This document shows, piece by piece, positions 35,221 through 43,055 of a stretch of DNA of 53,179 nucleotides. The position numbers and the translations under genes were made by a program. Positions within the stretch are counted from its first letter, which is position 1, and each line of letters opens with the position of its first letter. A model generated the notes under the pieces. The model had not been told where the DNA came from, did not search any database, and saw nothing but the letters and a program-made list of their open reading frames with translations. Origin of the DNA: an uncultured Thermosynechococcus sp. (GTDB lineage Bacteria > Cyanobacteriota > Cyanobacteriia > Thermosynechococcales > Thermosynechococcaceae); contig NZ_CALJEM010000044.1 in the NCBI RefSeq assembly GCF_938074695.1, forward strand, positions 1 through 53,179, read 5' to 3'.

Positions 35221-35786
35221 GGCCGTGCTGAAATTTCTGCCATTTCAATCACGGTGCCCTCGTAGTCCTTCACAAGGAAATTGAGGGGGCGATCGCTGCG
35301 CAGTTTGTAGCGCAACTGCCGCCGTTGAATCCGCTGCAACAGGAGTTCCAAGCACTCCCGGTCAAAGCAGACATGGCGCTGACGGTTGCGTTCCCCCTTG
35401 CTGGCACCGCTAATCACGTGCAGTTGCGTGTTTTTCTTGAGTTGGTACCATAGACCATCACTGGGGCTAGGGCGCTTGGGGCTGCTGTAGCTCAAAGCCG
35501 AGGGCACATAGAGGGGATCCAGCGAGGCCACACCAAGGGTTTGCTCATAGTTGTAGTAATAGTGCAGCGGCACCTCGGCAATGGGTAAGTTTAACTCCTG
35601 CTCGTAGAACTGCTGCGCGTGCTCCAGATCCGAAACCATGATCGTATAGACTTTGGGGGCACTGGACAAAAAGAGCCACATTGCCCCTGCGTAGCCCATC
35701 AGCAGCATGATCATGATCCCTTGGGTGGAGAATACCCCATCCCAGAGACCATCCAGCCAAGCAAACAAAGGAGGAGTCAACAGCAT
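35217..35786 (-). CDS. Membrane-anchored VOC (glyoxalase-fold) protein
   Basis: A 189-residue protein with an N-terminal membrane helix (IMIMLLMGYAGAMWLFL, about residues 24-40), then a glyoxalase/VOC-like domain: PKVYTIMVSDLEHAQQFYEQ and RQRHVCFDRECLELLLQRIQ, ending FLVKDYEGTVIEMAEI. The last motif carries the Glu metal-ligand position of VOC enzymes; the other metal ligands are not certain. It precedes murQ and is translationally coupled to it. Substrate unknown; a link to cell-wall recycling is suggested only by position. Confidence 0.75.
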   Translation of the reverse strand: MLLTPPLFAWLDGLWDGVFSTQGIMIMLLMGYAGAMWLFLSSAPKVYTIMVSDLEHAQQFYEQELNLPIAEVPLHYYYNYEQTLGVASLDPLYVPSALSYSSPKRPSPSDGLWYQLKKNTQLHVISGASKGERNRQRHVCFDRECLELLLQRIQRRQLRYKLRSDRPLNFLVKDYEGTVIEMAEISARP

Positions 35787-35840
35787 GCCAATGTTCTAGA
35801 AAAGTTTCCTTTTATTGTAGTCAACAGAACTCATCCTAGG

Positions 35841-36869
35841 TTATTCATCGGCAAAGATATAGTCGTAGAGTTCTTCGGGCTGCGGCTCAGGACTTTCCTC
35901 GGCAAAGGCCACCGCATCCTCGACAATGGCTTGTACTTTTTGCTCAATGGCACGCAGATCTTCGTGAGTGGCAAGTTCTTGCTCCACAAGGTAAGCACCC
36001 AGCTTTTTGATGGGATCGCGCTTCAGCCAAAATTCTTTCTCTTCTTTGGAGCGCAGTTCATCGGGATCGGCGAGCGAGTGACCGCGGAAACGGTAGGTCA
36101 AGGCTTCAATCAGGGTAGGGCCTTCACCCGCACGGGCACGGGCGATCGCTGCCTCGGCTACGGTGCGCACTGCCAGCACATCCATGCCATCCACTTCCTC
36201 GCCCACCATGCCAAAGACCTTGGCCTTCTTGTAAATTTCCGTTTGGGAGCTGGCGCGCTCATGGGCCATGCCGATCGCCCACTTGTTGTTTTCCACCACA
36301 AACAGAATCGGCAATTTCCAGAGTGCCGCCATATTCAAGCACTCAAAGAACTGGCCATTATTGGTGGCACCATCGCCAAAGAAACAAGCTGTAACCTGAT
36401 CAGCCTGGGCATCGCCCATCACTTGACGGCGGTACATCGTCTGAAACGCGGCGCCCAGTGCTACGGGAATGCCCTCAGCTACGAAGGCAAAGCCCCCCAA
36501 GAAATTGTGCTTGGCGGAAAATAAGTGCATTGAGCCACCTCGACCCTTGCTACAGCCTGTGGCCTTGCCAAAGAGTTCGGCCATCACCTCACGGGCAGGA
36601 ACACCGGCACTGAGGGCATGGACGTGATCGCGATAGGTACTGCACACGTAATCATCAGAACGCATAGCTTTGATCACGCCTGTGGAGACAGCTTCTTGAC
36701 CGTTGTAGAGGTGGACAAAGCCAAACATCCGCCCCCGATAGTACATTTCGGCACACTTATCCTCAAAGGTGCGCCCCAGTACCATATCTTCATAGAGCAT
36801 TAACCCTTGCTCGCGGGTAATCGCAGTTTGGGGAATGGACAAAGAGGGCAGACTACGCTCTTGAACCAT
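35841..36869 (-). CDS. pdhA: Pyruvate dehydrogenase E1 component, alpha subunit
   Basis: PdhA with PdhB forms the thiamine-diphosphate E1 of the pyruvate dehydrogenase complex. The 342-residue protein has [31 protein letters not shown], and the thiamine-diphosphate motif [15 protein letters not shown] near residue 168, then [14 protein letters not shown] near the C terminus. pdhB is not adjacent, as is usual in cyanobacteria, where the subunits are dispersed. The start is ATG 36869. The plus-strand ORF of 301 codons across this gene is its antisense shadow. Confidence 0.95.
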   Translation of the reverse strand: MVQERSLPSLSIPQTAITREQGLMLYEDMVLGRTFEDKCAEMYYRGRMFGFVHLYNGQEAVSTGVIKAMRSDDYVCSTYRDHVHALSAGVPAREVMAELFGKATGCSKGRGGSMHLFSAKHNFLGGFAFVAEGIPVALGAAFQTMYRRQVMGDAQADQVTACFFGDGATNNGQFFECLNMAALWKLPILFVVENNKWAIGMAHERASSQTEIYKKAKVFGMVGEEVDGMDVLAVRTVAEAAIARARAGEGPTLIEALTYRFRGHSLADPDELRSKEEKEFWLKRDPIKKLGAYLVEQELATHEDLRAIEQKVQAIVEDAVAFAEESPEPQPEELYDYIFADE

Positions 36870-36982
36870 AGCAGGCAGTGATCAACCTAGGGTAAACGCC
36901 GTACCAACAGGGCAAGCCGCCGTTGGCATCCCCCTATTTTACTCAAATTATGCCTGCTAAATAGAGGATTCTTTTAATCAAA

Positions 36983-37327
36983 CTAAATCAGTCCCCCTGC
37001 CCCTTGCTGCTCTGCGCTTGCTAAAAAGTCCTGTAGATCGCTATGGGATTGCCAAGGCAGTTGCCAAGCCTCTTGCCGGCTGCGGCTCCAAAAGGAGGTG
37101 GGAGAGATGTGGGCGGCAGCCATTGCCTGTGGGTTAAAACGTTGTGCTAGGGCCGTTTCAGTCACAGATTGCAGTGTTTGAGGCCGAGCCTCTACCTGCC
37201 GGCGATTGAGGAGACGGGGCGCCCTCTCCGGCCAGTCTTCAGAGGTAACTTCTGTTCCCCCTTTGGGGGAGTAACACCTAACTGCCCAAAAGGAAGGCAA
37301 TGAGGCACAAGCCATAGAGGAGACCAA
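36983..37327 (-). CDS. Uncertain hypothetical protein between the ycf20-like gene and pdhA
   Basis: An open frame of up to 114 codons on the minus strand. The first part would overlap the 3' end of the ycf20-like gene by 50 bp; internal starts near 37315 also exist. The latter part (LQSVTETALAQRFNPQAMAA, then SPTSFWSRSRQEAWQLPW and SHSDLQDFLASAEQQG) reads like a real soluble protein. There is no recognised family and no clear ribosome-binding site, so it could also be non-coding. Confidence 0.4.
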   Translation of the reverse strand: MVSSMACASLPSFWAVRCYSPKGGTEVTSEDWPERAPRLLNRRQVEARPQTLQSVTETALAQRFNPQAMAAAHISPTSFWSRSRQEAWQLPWQSHSDLQDFLASAEQQGAGGLI

Positions 37328-37610
37328 ACTTCACGGCATTGAGAATTTCGCCAAAGAGCGTCTGCCGCAATTTCCAGCGATCGCCATAGAACAAGGCACT
37401 AACCACTTCAGCAACAATTACCACAATGGAGGAGGCGAGAATGTCTAAGTAACCCAGTTGACCCGCGCTAGAGGAAACCGCCAAGCCTAAAAATATGCCA
37501 AAGAGAACCGCAATACTGAGGGTTGCCAGCCGTCGCCACGGATTTTTTAACTGCTCCTGAATTCCAGCGCCCAAGCGATCAAGCAGGGTATTGAGGCGGG
37601 TTTGCTGCAT
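37278..37610 (-). CDS. Ycf20-like (DUF565) membrane protein
   Basis: A 110-residue protein starting MQQTRLNTLLDRLGAGIQEQ, then LKNPWRRLATLSIAVLFGIF, with two to three hydrophobic helices ending LLYGLCLIAFLLGS. The segment FYGDRWKLRQTLFGEILNAV is the conserved middle of DUF565. Ycf20 homologues occur in cyanobacteria and plastids; plant members affect non-photochemical quenching, but the cyanobacterial role is not settled. The start is ATG 37610; it is divergent from the alpha-E pseudogene 58 bp away. Confidence 0.85.
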   Translation of the reverse strand: MQQTRLNTLLDRLGAGIQEQLKNPWRRLATLSIAVLFGIFLGLAVSSSAGQLGYLDILASSIVVIVAEVVSALFYGDRWKLRQTLFGEILNAVKFGLLYGLCLIAFLLGS

Positions 37611-37667
37611 ATACTCAAGATGGGCTAAGGTTGCTACAGTGGGCAGAAAGTCAATGCTTGCCAGTAT

Positions 37668-38021
37668 ATGCTAAGTCGTGTTGCCGATGCGCTCTATTGG
37701 TTAAATCCCTACATTGAGCGGGCGGAGAATATTGCGCGCTTTGTTGATGTGGCTCTGAACTTGAAGAAGCGACTGGATTTGCCCATGCGCCTTTTGAGTC
37801 AATGGCATCCTGTGGTATCAATAACAGGGAATTTGCCCTTTTTTTCTTTCAGGAATACTATGGCATTACTACTGCCGAAAATGTGATTCGCTTCCTTCCT
37901 TTTGGCAATTGATGGGATTCTTCATCAAGGCATGCATGAGTTCCTCGAGCACGTGCAGCAGCAGATGAATGAAGTGGATAGGCAGATTTTTCAAACGTTC
38001 TTTGCTTTAGGGTCTCTATAG
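37668..38021 (+). pseudogene. Alpha-E domain (DUF403) protein, internally deleted and frameshifted
   Basis: The start MLSRVADALYWLNPYIERAE then NIARFVDVALNL is the conserved N terminus of alpha-E proteins (normally about 310 residues). After about 60 codons the match moves to another frame (FQEYYGITTAENVIRFLPF, from 37847) past a T-rich run, ends at a TGA, and then resumes in the first frame with LHQGMHEFLEHVQQQMNEVD and FQTFFALGSL at the end of the gene. Some 200 internal residues are gone. Intact relatives sit with ATP-grasp-like and transglutaminase genes; none is here. Confidence 0.8.
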
Positions 38022-38149
38022 ATTGCCTAGGGTAACAATTTTAATTGAGCTGAGGCTAGAGCGGCCGTATTTGTTCCTGTCTGGGGCGATCGCCCCCTGG
38101 TTATCTGATCTAGGATCCCTAAAAACGGCCAACAAAATTAGAGACTTCC

Positions 38150-38788
38150 CTAGGGCTGACGGTGGGCTTGATGCTGCCTGAGGTATTGGCGCCCGTTTTG
38201 AATCACCGCTAGCATTTCCTTGAGCTGGCGTTCCATTTCCGCAAGGGTGCGATCGGCATAGGCATCGGCTTCCTGTTGCCGCTCTTGGCACTCCTGGCGG
38301 GTCAGTTGGCGCAGATGGGCGAGTTCTTTTTCCGTGTTTTGCCGTAGTAAATTGATTTCCTCAATCGCACGCTGGCGCATGAACTCCACTTCTTGCTGCA
38401 CCTGCTGGCGGATTTTCTGGGCTTCTAGTTCCGCTTGCTGGCGAATCCGCAGTTCATCGGCAATTTGGGCAGCGCGTTGCTCTGCGGCGCGGATAATTTC
38501 TTGGGCACGGTGCTGGGCTTGTTTAATGATCTCATCTCGCTGATTGAGAATCCGCTGAGCCGTTGTGACCGATTCAGGAATGACCTGCTCAATTTGCGCT
38601 AAATGGTTAAGGAGCTGCTCTTCGTCAATGAGCTTGCGCCCCGTCAGTGGGATCTTCGTCCCTTCGAGAATGATCAGTTCTTCCAGCTTTTGCAGTTGTT
38701 GCAGCAGTTGCAAGGAGGTCGAAGGAACATTACAGGCCTCGTTTACTGCAGTGTTGGTTGAGATGGGATCGGCGTTTGAGTAAAGCAT
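38150..38788 (-). CDS. DivIVA-like coiled-coil protein (possible Cdv3)
   Basis: A 212-residue protein. An N-terminal segment ([20 protein letters not shown], then [20 protein letters not shown]) resembles the start of cyanobacterial DivIVA-like/Cdv3 proteins, followed by continuous coiled coil from about residue 80 to 200 with repeated Ala/Glu/Gln/Arg. Cdv3 contributes to division-site placement and cell shape. There is no membrane segment. The start ATG 38788 lies inside the last 46 bp of coaD, so the two are co-transcribed. The assignment to Cdv3 is from memory and moderate; it could be another coiled-coil scaffold. Confidence 0.65.
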   Translation of the reverse strand: MLYSNADPISTNTAVNEACNVPSTSLQLLQQLQKLEELIILEGTKIPLTGRKLIDEEQLLNHLAQIEQVIPESVTTAQRILNQRDEIIKQAQHRAQEIIRAAEQRAAQIADELRIRQQAELEAQKIRQQVQQEVEFMRQRAIEEINLLRQNTEKELAHLRQLTRQECQERQQEADAYADRTLAEMERQLKEMLAVIQNGRQYLRQHQAHRQP

Positions 38789-39249
38789 GCTTCTAAATCC
38801 TTGGCAACGGTGGCTGGTACTAGATGACGAACATTACCGCCAAATCGGGCAATTTCTTTTACTAAGCTACTACTTAAGAAACTATACTCATTGGACGTGG
38901 TGAGGAACACGGTTTCAATTTCTGGCCAGAGGCTTTTATTCGTGTGGGACATCTGAAGTTCATATTCAAAGTCCGACAGAACCCGCAGCCCTCGCAGGAG
39001 AACCGTTGCCCGTTGCGATCGCGCGTACTCCACCGTCAGGCCATCAAAGGCATCCACCCGTACATTTTTCAGGTGGCCTGTTGCCGCCTGGACTTGTTTG
39101 ATGCGTTGGCTGACGCTAAAGAGAGCTTTCTTCTGGGGGTTGTGGGCGATCGCGACGATGACTTCGCTAAACAGACGAGCCCCCCGCTCAATAATATCCA
39201 AGTGCCCTAGGGTAATGGGATCAAAGCTTCCGGGATAAACAGCAAGCAT
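38743..39249 (-). CDS. coaD: Phosphopantetheine adenylyltransferase
   Basis: CoaD transfers AMP from ATP to 4'-phosphopantetheine in coenzyme A synthesis. The 168-residue nucleotidyltransferase has [16 protein letters not shown] (the T/HxGH motif), [31 protein letters not shown] and [20 protein letters not shown], all characteristic of bacterial CoaD. The start is ATG 39249. It is the first gene of a pair with the DivIVA-like gene and faces a long AT-rich region upstream. Confidence 0.96.
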   Translation of the reverse strand: MLAVYPGSFDPITLGHLDIIERGARLFSEVIVAIAHNPQKKALFSVSQRIKQVQAATGHLKNVRVDAFDGLTVEYARSQRATVLLRGLRVLSDFEYELQMSHTNKSLWPEIETVFLTTSNEYSFLSSSLVKEIARFGGNVRHLVPATVAKDLEACFTQTPIPSQPTLQ

Positions 39250-40012
39250 AAGCAGCTCAATGACAAGATGAGACGTTAAACAGCATCGAGGGAATGCGTA
39301 AGACGATCATCGCCGATTTCTAGGAGCAGCGCATACCCTTGCTAGATCGGCAGACCCTCCGCGATCGCTCAGAATTTTTTTCAAAAGCACTGTATCTTCA
39401 CTATCGGCTCTGCAACCAATACCCCCAAGGGAAATGTAATGATCCCTACACCTGTGCAGAAATAGAGCAACTGCAATTAATAAAAATTTAATGTAAAAAC
39501 TGTAATCGCAATATAAAAAGATAAATTATTATTACAACTTTACCGACATCAGCTGTAGTCCTAGCTACCAAATTTCGGCTTAATGTAAAGTATTGTAAAC
39601 AGTTTCTTAAATTTTGCAGTGTCATGTAGTGGCTATGTTACAGAATGGTGACTGAACAACTGTTTGTATCAGCCAATACTTGACGACCCCAGATCTCAGC
39701 ATTTATAACAAAAATGTATTTGATAAAACGCACACTTAAGGTTCTTTTCGATTGGAGGGCACACTTTGATTTGAATACAGTAAATTAACCTCTAAACCTA
39801 AAGTGATTGGTATTCCCGGATGATGATTAGTTTTTTGAATAACTATTTAGTTTTATTAACTCACTTCACTTCCCCAGCTACTGCGTTTGTTAAATAAGTA
39901 TTAAGCGCCATCCTTTATTTATTTTCTTTTTGCACATCCGAAAGTACGCACATATCACGTGCCTCTCCGCTTTTTGGTGCTATGTACCGTCCTGATTATG
40001 AGGGTTCCTGCT
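39250..40012. other. AT-rich 760-bp region without a recognisable gene
   Basis: From about 39430 the sequence becomes markedly AT-rich, unlike the rest of the window, with poly-A/T runs and many TAAA/TTAA words. No ORF of note, tRNA or terminator hairpin was found. It must hold the coaD promoter on the left and that of the first paralogue on the right. A short GTG-started extension of the paralogue (from 39959) is possible but unlikely. Confidence 0.5.
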
Positions 40013-40705
40013 ATGAATATTTCCCCGGTTAGTCGCCACTATTTGCGGCGCTTACTAGCAGAACATCCCGCCATTCAGTCCTATGTGAACCGTGACACAC
40101 ATCCACTGGGCATTGAGGAAAAATACCTAGAGCGTTACATCCACTTAGATCATTTAACATATCCACAAATTAATCAGCTAGAATTTCTCATTGAGTTACA
40201 TCAAAAAATAAAGGTTAACGAGCCACATCAAACCCACCAGCTTAAACAGATTGAGCAGAAAATTTTTGACCTCATTGGTCTTGAATTGCCTGTTTCCCAC
40301 AATGCCTTAGCGGATTTGATGTCTTTCTTTAGTCAGGTTGCGGAAACCCAAGAGCAGATCCCTAGGCGCAGTGTGAACTATGAATCTGTAAACCTTGCTG
40401 ACTACTACGAATACTGTCGGCGAATTACAGAAGTAACAGTGCGCTACCTTGGCAAAATGATTGTCACTAACTATTGGCTATTGACACAACCCCGTGAAAG
40501 CTGGCTGGCAAAAATTCAAGTAGATCAGTTCCACAACCGTAACTTCACGCCCCATGATCAACTTTTAACTAACCATGAAGCAGAAACCTTGCAGCGATGG
40601 ATTCGTGATTTTATTCAGCATTGCTGTCGCGTGCTGCCCACGCTGCCGCGCCTTCTCTTGGCAGCGGGGATTCCTTCCCACTTGCTCTACGAGCTTATTC
40701 GTTGA
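40013..40705 (+). CDS. Tandem paralogue A, unknown function
   Basis: A 230-residue soluble, helical protein starting MNISPVSRHYLRRLLAEHPA. Blocks shared with the next gene: HLTYPQINQLEFLIELHQK, IFDLIGLELPVSHNAL, SFFSQVAETQE, RYLGKMIV.NYWL, and the end LLLAAGIPSHLLYEL. There is no signal peptide, membrane helix or catalytic motif. A GAGGGTTCC ribosome-binding site precedes ATG 40013; the frame is open from GTG 39959. It is embedded in AT-rich DNA, and its codons are more A/T-ending than those of neighbouring genes, which suggests recent acquisition or relaxed selection. I recognise no family. Confidence 0.75.
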   Translation: MNISPVSRHYLRRLLAEHPAIQSYVNRDTHPLGIEEKYLERYIHLDHLTYPQINQLEFLIELHQKIKVNEPHQTHQLKQIEQKIFDLIGLELPVSHNALADLMSFFSQVAETQEQIPRRSVNYESVNLADYYEYCRRITEVTVRYLGKMIVTNYWLLTQPRESWLAKIQVDQFHNRNFTPHDQLLTNHEAETLQRWIRDFIQHCCRVLPTLPRLLLAAGIPSHLLYELIR

Positions 40706-40770
40706 TCCTTAGGTGATGCCTAAAACTGGCTTCTTTAGAGGGAGACAGAAGATATAAAAACAAATGATAA

Positions 40771-40802
40771 TATCAAAAAAATATCTTATCAAAAAAATAT
40801 CT
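40771..40802 (+). repeat. 16-bp perfect tandem repeat, two copies
   Basis: TATCAAAAAAATATCT occurs twice head to tail (40771-40786 and 40787-40802) in the 135-bp gap between the two paralogues, just upstream of the second one. It could be slippage in AT-rich DNA or a duplicated promoter/operator element. Confidence 0.85.
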
Positions 40803-40840
40803 TGGTGTGTTTCCTGTTTTGTTCAAAGTCGGAGGTTCCT

Positions 40841-41644
40841 ATGAACATGTCAATTTCTCCTTTTGCTCGCTACTACCTAAGAAAGCTACTGTTAGCTCAG
40901 CCAGCCCTTCAAGACAAAGGGAGGAATTGCAGGAACAATGGAGAAGAAAGTGCCGATGCTTATCTTAAGCTAGAGCATCTAACTCATCCACAAATCAATG
41001 AATTAGAATTCCTTGCTGAATTACATCAAAAACTTAAGAATAGTGAGCCATCCCAAAGTGAGCAACTGCAAAAGATCGAGGATAGAATTTTTGAATTGCT
41101 GGGCATCCAGTTGCCGGTTTCCAACAATGCCTTGACGGAAATGATGGCATTTTTTAGCCAAGTGGCCAATACCCAAGAAGGTGTGGATTCATCCACAAAA
41201 ATTTCCACAAAAACTAATAAAGCAACAACCTTAGAAGAATACTACCGGTATTTTCAGACTATCACCGCCGTTGCCGGCCGCTACCTTGGCAAAATGATTG
41301 TAAAAAACTATTGGTTGGCTACCCGTCCACAGCAGAGTTGGCTTGCACAAATTTCGGTGGAACAGTTCCAGAAGCCTGACTCCCCTCTGCACAGCAGCAA
41401 TCAACAGTTAACTCCTCAACAGCAGAAAATCCTTCAAGAGTGGATTTGTCAATTTATCCGTCAGTGTTCTCGTATCTTGCCCATCTTGCCTCAACTCCTG
41501 TTGGCAGCCGGCGTACCCCCCTACCTATTGTGTCACTTGGTTAATCCCACAGCCCCTAAGGCATCAGCAACTGAAAGGGTAGAAGTAGGTTCCTCAGGCA
41601 AGGAGGAAGTAGCATTGCTAACTCCGAGGCCTCTCCATAAATGA
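40841..41644 (+). CDS. Tandem paralogue B, unknown function
   Basis: A 267-residue relative of the preceding gene, starting MNMSISPFARYYLRKLLLAQ. The same ordered blocks appear: HLTHPQINELEFLAELHQK, IFELLGIQLPVSNNAL, AFFSQVANTQE, RYLGKMIVKNYWL and LLLAAGVPPYLLCHL. It adds a C-terminal tail of about 35 residues that lies opposite the next gene. A strong GGAGG ribosome-binding site precedes ATG 40841. It is probably a tandem duplication of paralogue A that has diverged. The last 89 bp overlap the convergent membrane-protein gene. Confidence 0.75.
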   Translation: MNMSISPFARYYLRKLLLAQPALQDKGRNCRNNGEESADAYLKLEHLTHPQINELEFLAELHQKLKNSEPSQSEQLQKIEDRIFELLGIQLPVSNNALTEMMAFFSQVANTQEGVDSSTKISTKTNKATTLEEYYRYFQTITAVAGRYLGKMIVKNYWLATRPQQSWLAQISVEQFQKPDSPLHSSNQQLTPQQQKILQEWICQFIRQCSRILPILPQLLLAAGVPPYLLCHLVNPTAPKASATERVEVGSSGKEEVALLTPRPLHK

Positions 41645-42383
41645 CACGCTGCCGACTGGGAAGATCAATCGCCAGGGAAAGGGGGAGGTTTTTCCCAGAG
41701 TGCTGCTCAACGATCAGAATCTGATTCCGTCGTTTGCTGGCGAGGGCATAGCCGAGTTCCAACGCAATCGGAGGGGGCAACTGGCCATTCTCAGCCGCTG
41801 TGCCATCGGCGATAAACAGGAGCGAGCGACGCAATTGCGTAATCACGGGACGATCCAAACGCAGAGGAGCAGTATCTGAGCGTGGGCTTTCGACTACTTC
41901 CAAGGGGAAGCGACTGGGAGTATTGGTTACAAATGCTTTGAGGGCGGTGCGAATCTCGTCGCTACTGGGGCTATCTGCGGCACTGAAAAAGAGGGTGGGC
42001 TCCAAGTAACTCAGGCGATCGCTCTTGATGAAGTAGATTTCGTGACTAAGGATATCAATGTTGGCGATTGTATAGCTGCCACTCCCTTCAATGTAAAATT
42101 CCACTGTTTCGCCAAGGCGATAGCGCTGAAACCACTCCGAGCGCTGGACTGTTGCTAAGTCATCGAGAAAATCTGCCCGCAATGCTGTTTTCAGCAAGCT
42201 ACTTTTATTGAGCCGTAGATCGTGGGGGCGTTGCTCGATCTGGTCGAGGGGTTCATACTGCGGTAGGTACCATGCCCGCAGCACAATAATGGCCATTAAA
42301 ACATTCCAAACAGAGACTGCAAATAATAATAAACCATGGGTAGATTGGGTTCTACGGATGTAGGAGAGAGGCAATGACAGCAA
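41556..42383 (-). CDS. Membrane-anchored protein with TIR/deoxyribosyltransferase-like C terminus
   Basis: About 275 residues. An N-terminal membrane helix (LLLFAVSVWNVLMAIIVLRAW) is followed by a soluble region; the C-terminal part has LLFIADGTAAENGQLPPPIA, then LELGYALASKRRNQILIVEQ, then LPSRQRVIYGEASEL. The ELGYA pattern after a D-x-T strand, then a hydrophobic strand and an R-x-I-Y ending, is what TIR_2 / nucleoside deoxyribosyltransferase-like domains show. This is a motif-level inference. The start is uncertain: TTG 42383 keeps the membrane helix but overlaps the next gene's start by 10 bp; ATG 42296 has a GGAA site but cuts the helix. Confidence 0.6.
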   Translation of the reverse strand: MLSLPLSYIRRTQSTHGLLLFAVSVWNVLMAIIVLRAWYLPQYEPLDQIEQRPHDLRLNKSSLLKTALRADFLDDLATVQRSEWFQRYRLGETVEFYIEGSGSYTIANIDILSHEIYFIKSDRLSYLEPTLFFSAADSPSSDEIRTALKAFVTNTPSRFPLEVVESPRSDTAPLRLDRPVITQLRRSLLFIADGTAAENGQLPPPIALELGYALASKRRNQILIVEQHSGKNLPLSLAIDLPSRQRVIYGEASELAMLLPPCLRNLLLPFQLLMP

Positions 42384-43054
42384 AATTACTGCTGGTGGAC
42401 GATGAACCGGGGGTGCGCGAGGCGGTAACGGCCTATTTAGAGGACAGTGGCTTTGAGGTGACGGCGGTGGCCAATGGTCAGGCGGCTTTGGAGTACCTAG
42501 AGACCAATGTACCCGACCTGATTATTACAGACATCATGATGCCGCAGATGGATGGCTATGCCTTTTTGGAAAAAGTACGCCAACAGCCCCATCTCAACCA
42601 CATTCCTGTCATCTTTCTCACAGCGCGCGGCATGAAGCGCGATCGCATTCAGGGCTATGATGCTGGCTGTGATGCCTACCTAGCCAAACCCTTTGACCCC
42701 GATGAACTGGTGGCCATTATTAAAAATCTGCTGCGGCGCCAAGCGGCTGCTCGCGATGAGGCAGAACCCAATTTGGCCAACCTCGCCCAACAAATTGCCG
42801 AACTGCGGGCAATGCTCGTCCAACAGGGCAAGCGCAATCCCACTACTCCCCCGCTTCAACTGGATCTCACCCCCCGCGAAGCCAGTGTCCTGCAATTGGT
42901 GGTCAAGGGACTAATGAATAAAGAAATTGCCAGCCAGCTCAATACCAGTGTTCGCAATATTGAAAAGTACGTGAGTCGCCTCTTTGTAAAAACAGGCACC
43001 AGCAGCCGCACAGAACTTGTACGCTTTGCCCTTGAACATGGCTTAGCTGACTAA
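42374..43054 (+). CDS. NarL/LuxR-type response regulator (Rre1/Ycf29-like)
   Basis: A 226-residue two-component regulator. The receiver domain (1-120) has the acidic pair VDDEP, phospho-acceptor Asp in IITDIMMP near residue 54, Thr in FLTARG and Lys in LAKPFDPDELV. After a Gln-rich helical linker comes a LuxR-type helix-turn-helix (about 160-222: LTPREASVLQLVVKGLMNKE, IASQLNTSVRNIEKYVSRLF). It resembles the Rre1/Ycf29 regulators that act with Hik2 or Hik34 in stress and redox responses, from memory. No histidine kinase is adjacent. It diverges from the membrane protein gene. Confidence 0.88.
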   Translation: MTAKLLLVDDEPGVREAVTAYLEDSGFEVTAVANGQAALEYLETNVPDLIITDIMMPQMDGYAFLEKVRQQPHLNHIPVIFLTARGMKRDRIQGYDAGCDAYLAKPFDPDELVAIIKNLLRRQAAARDEAEPNLANLAQQIAELRAMLVQQGKRNPTTPPLQLDLTPREASVLQLVVKGLMNKEIASQLNTSVRNIEKYVSRLFVKTGTSSRTELVRFALEHGLAD

Positions 43055-43055
43055 T

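Noticed and set aside
35619..36524. A 301-codon plus-strand ORF
   Set aside because: It is antisense to pdhA and the VOC gene, both well supported by motifs; composition and lack of a ribosome site fit a shadow frame.
38083..38096. 14-bp perfect palindrome GGGGCGATCGCCCC
   Set aside because: It is an extended HIP1 octamer, which is repeated throughout this genome; nothing marks this copy as an operator or attachment site.
39631..39650. GTA-N10-TAC element resembling an NtcA site
   Set aside because: The NtcA consensus is GTA-N8-TAC; the spacing is wrong and no -10 element stands at the expected distance.
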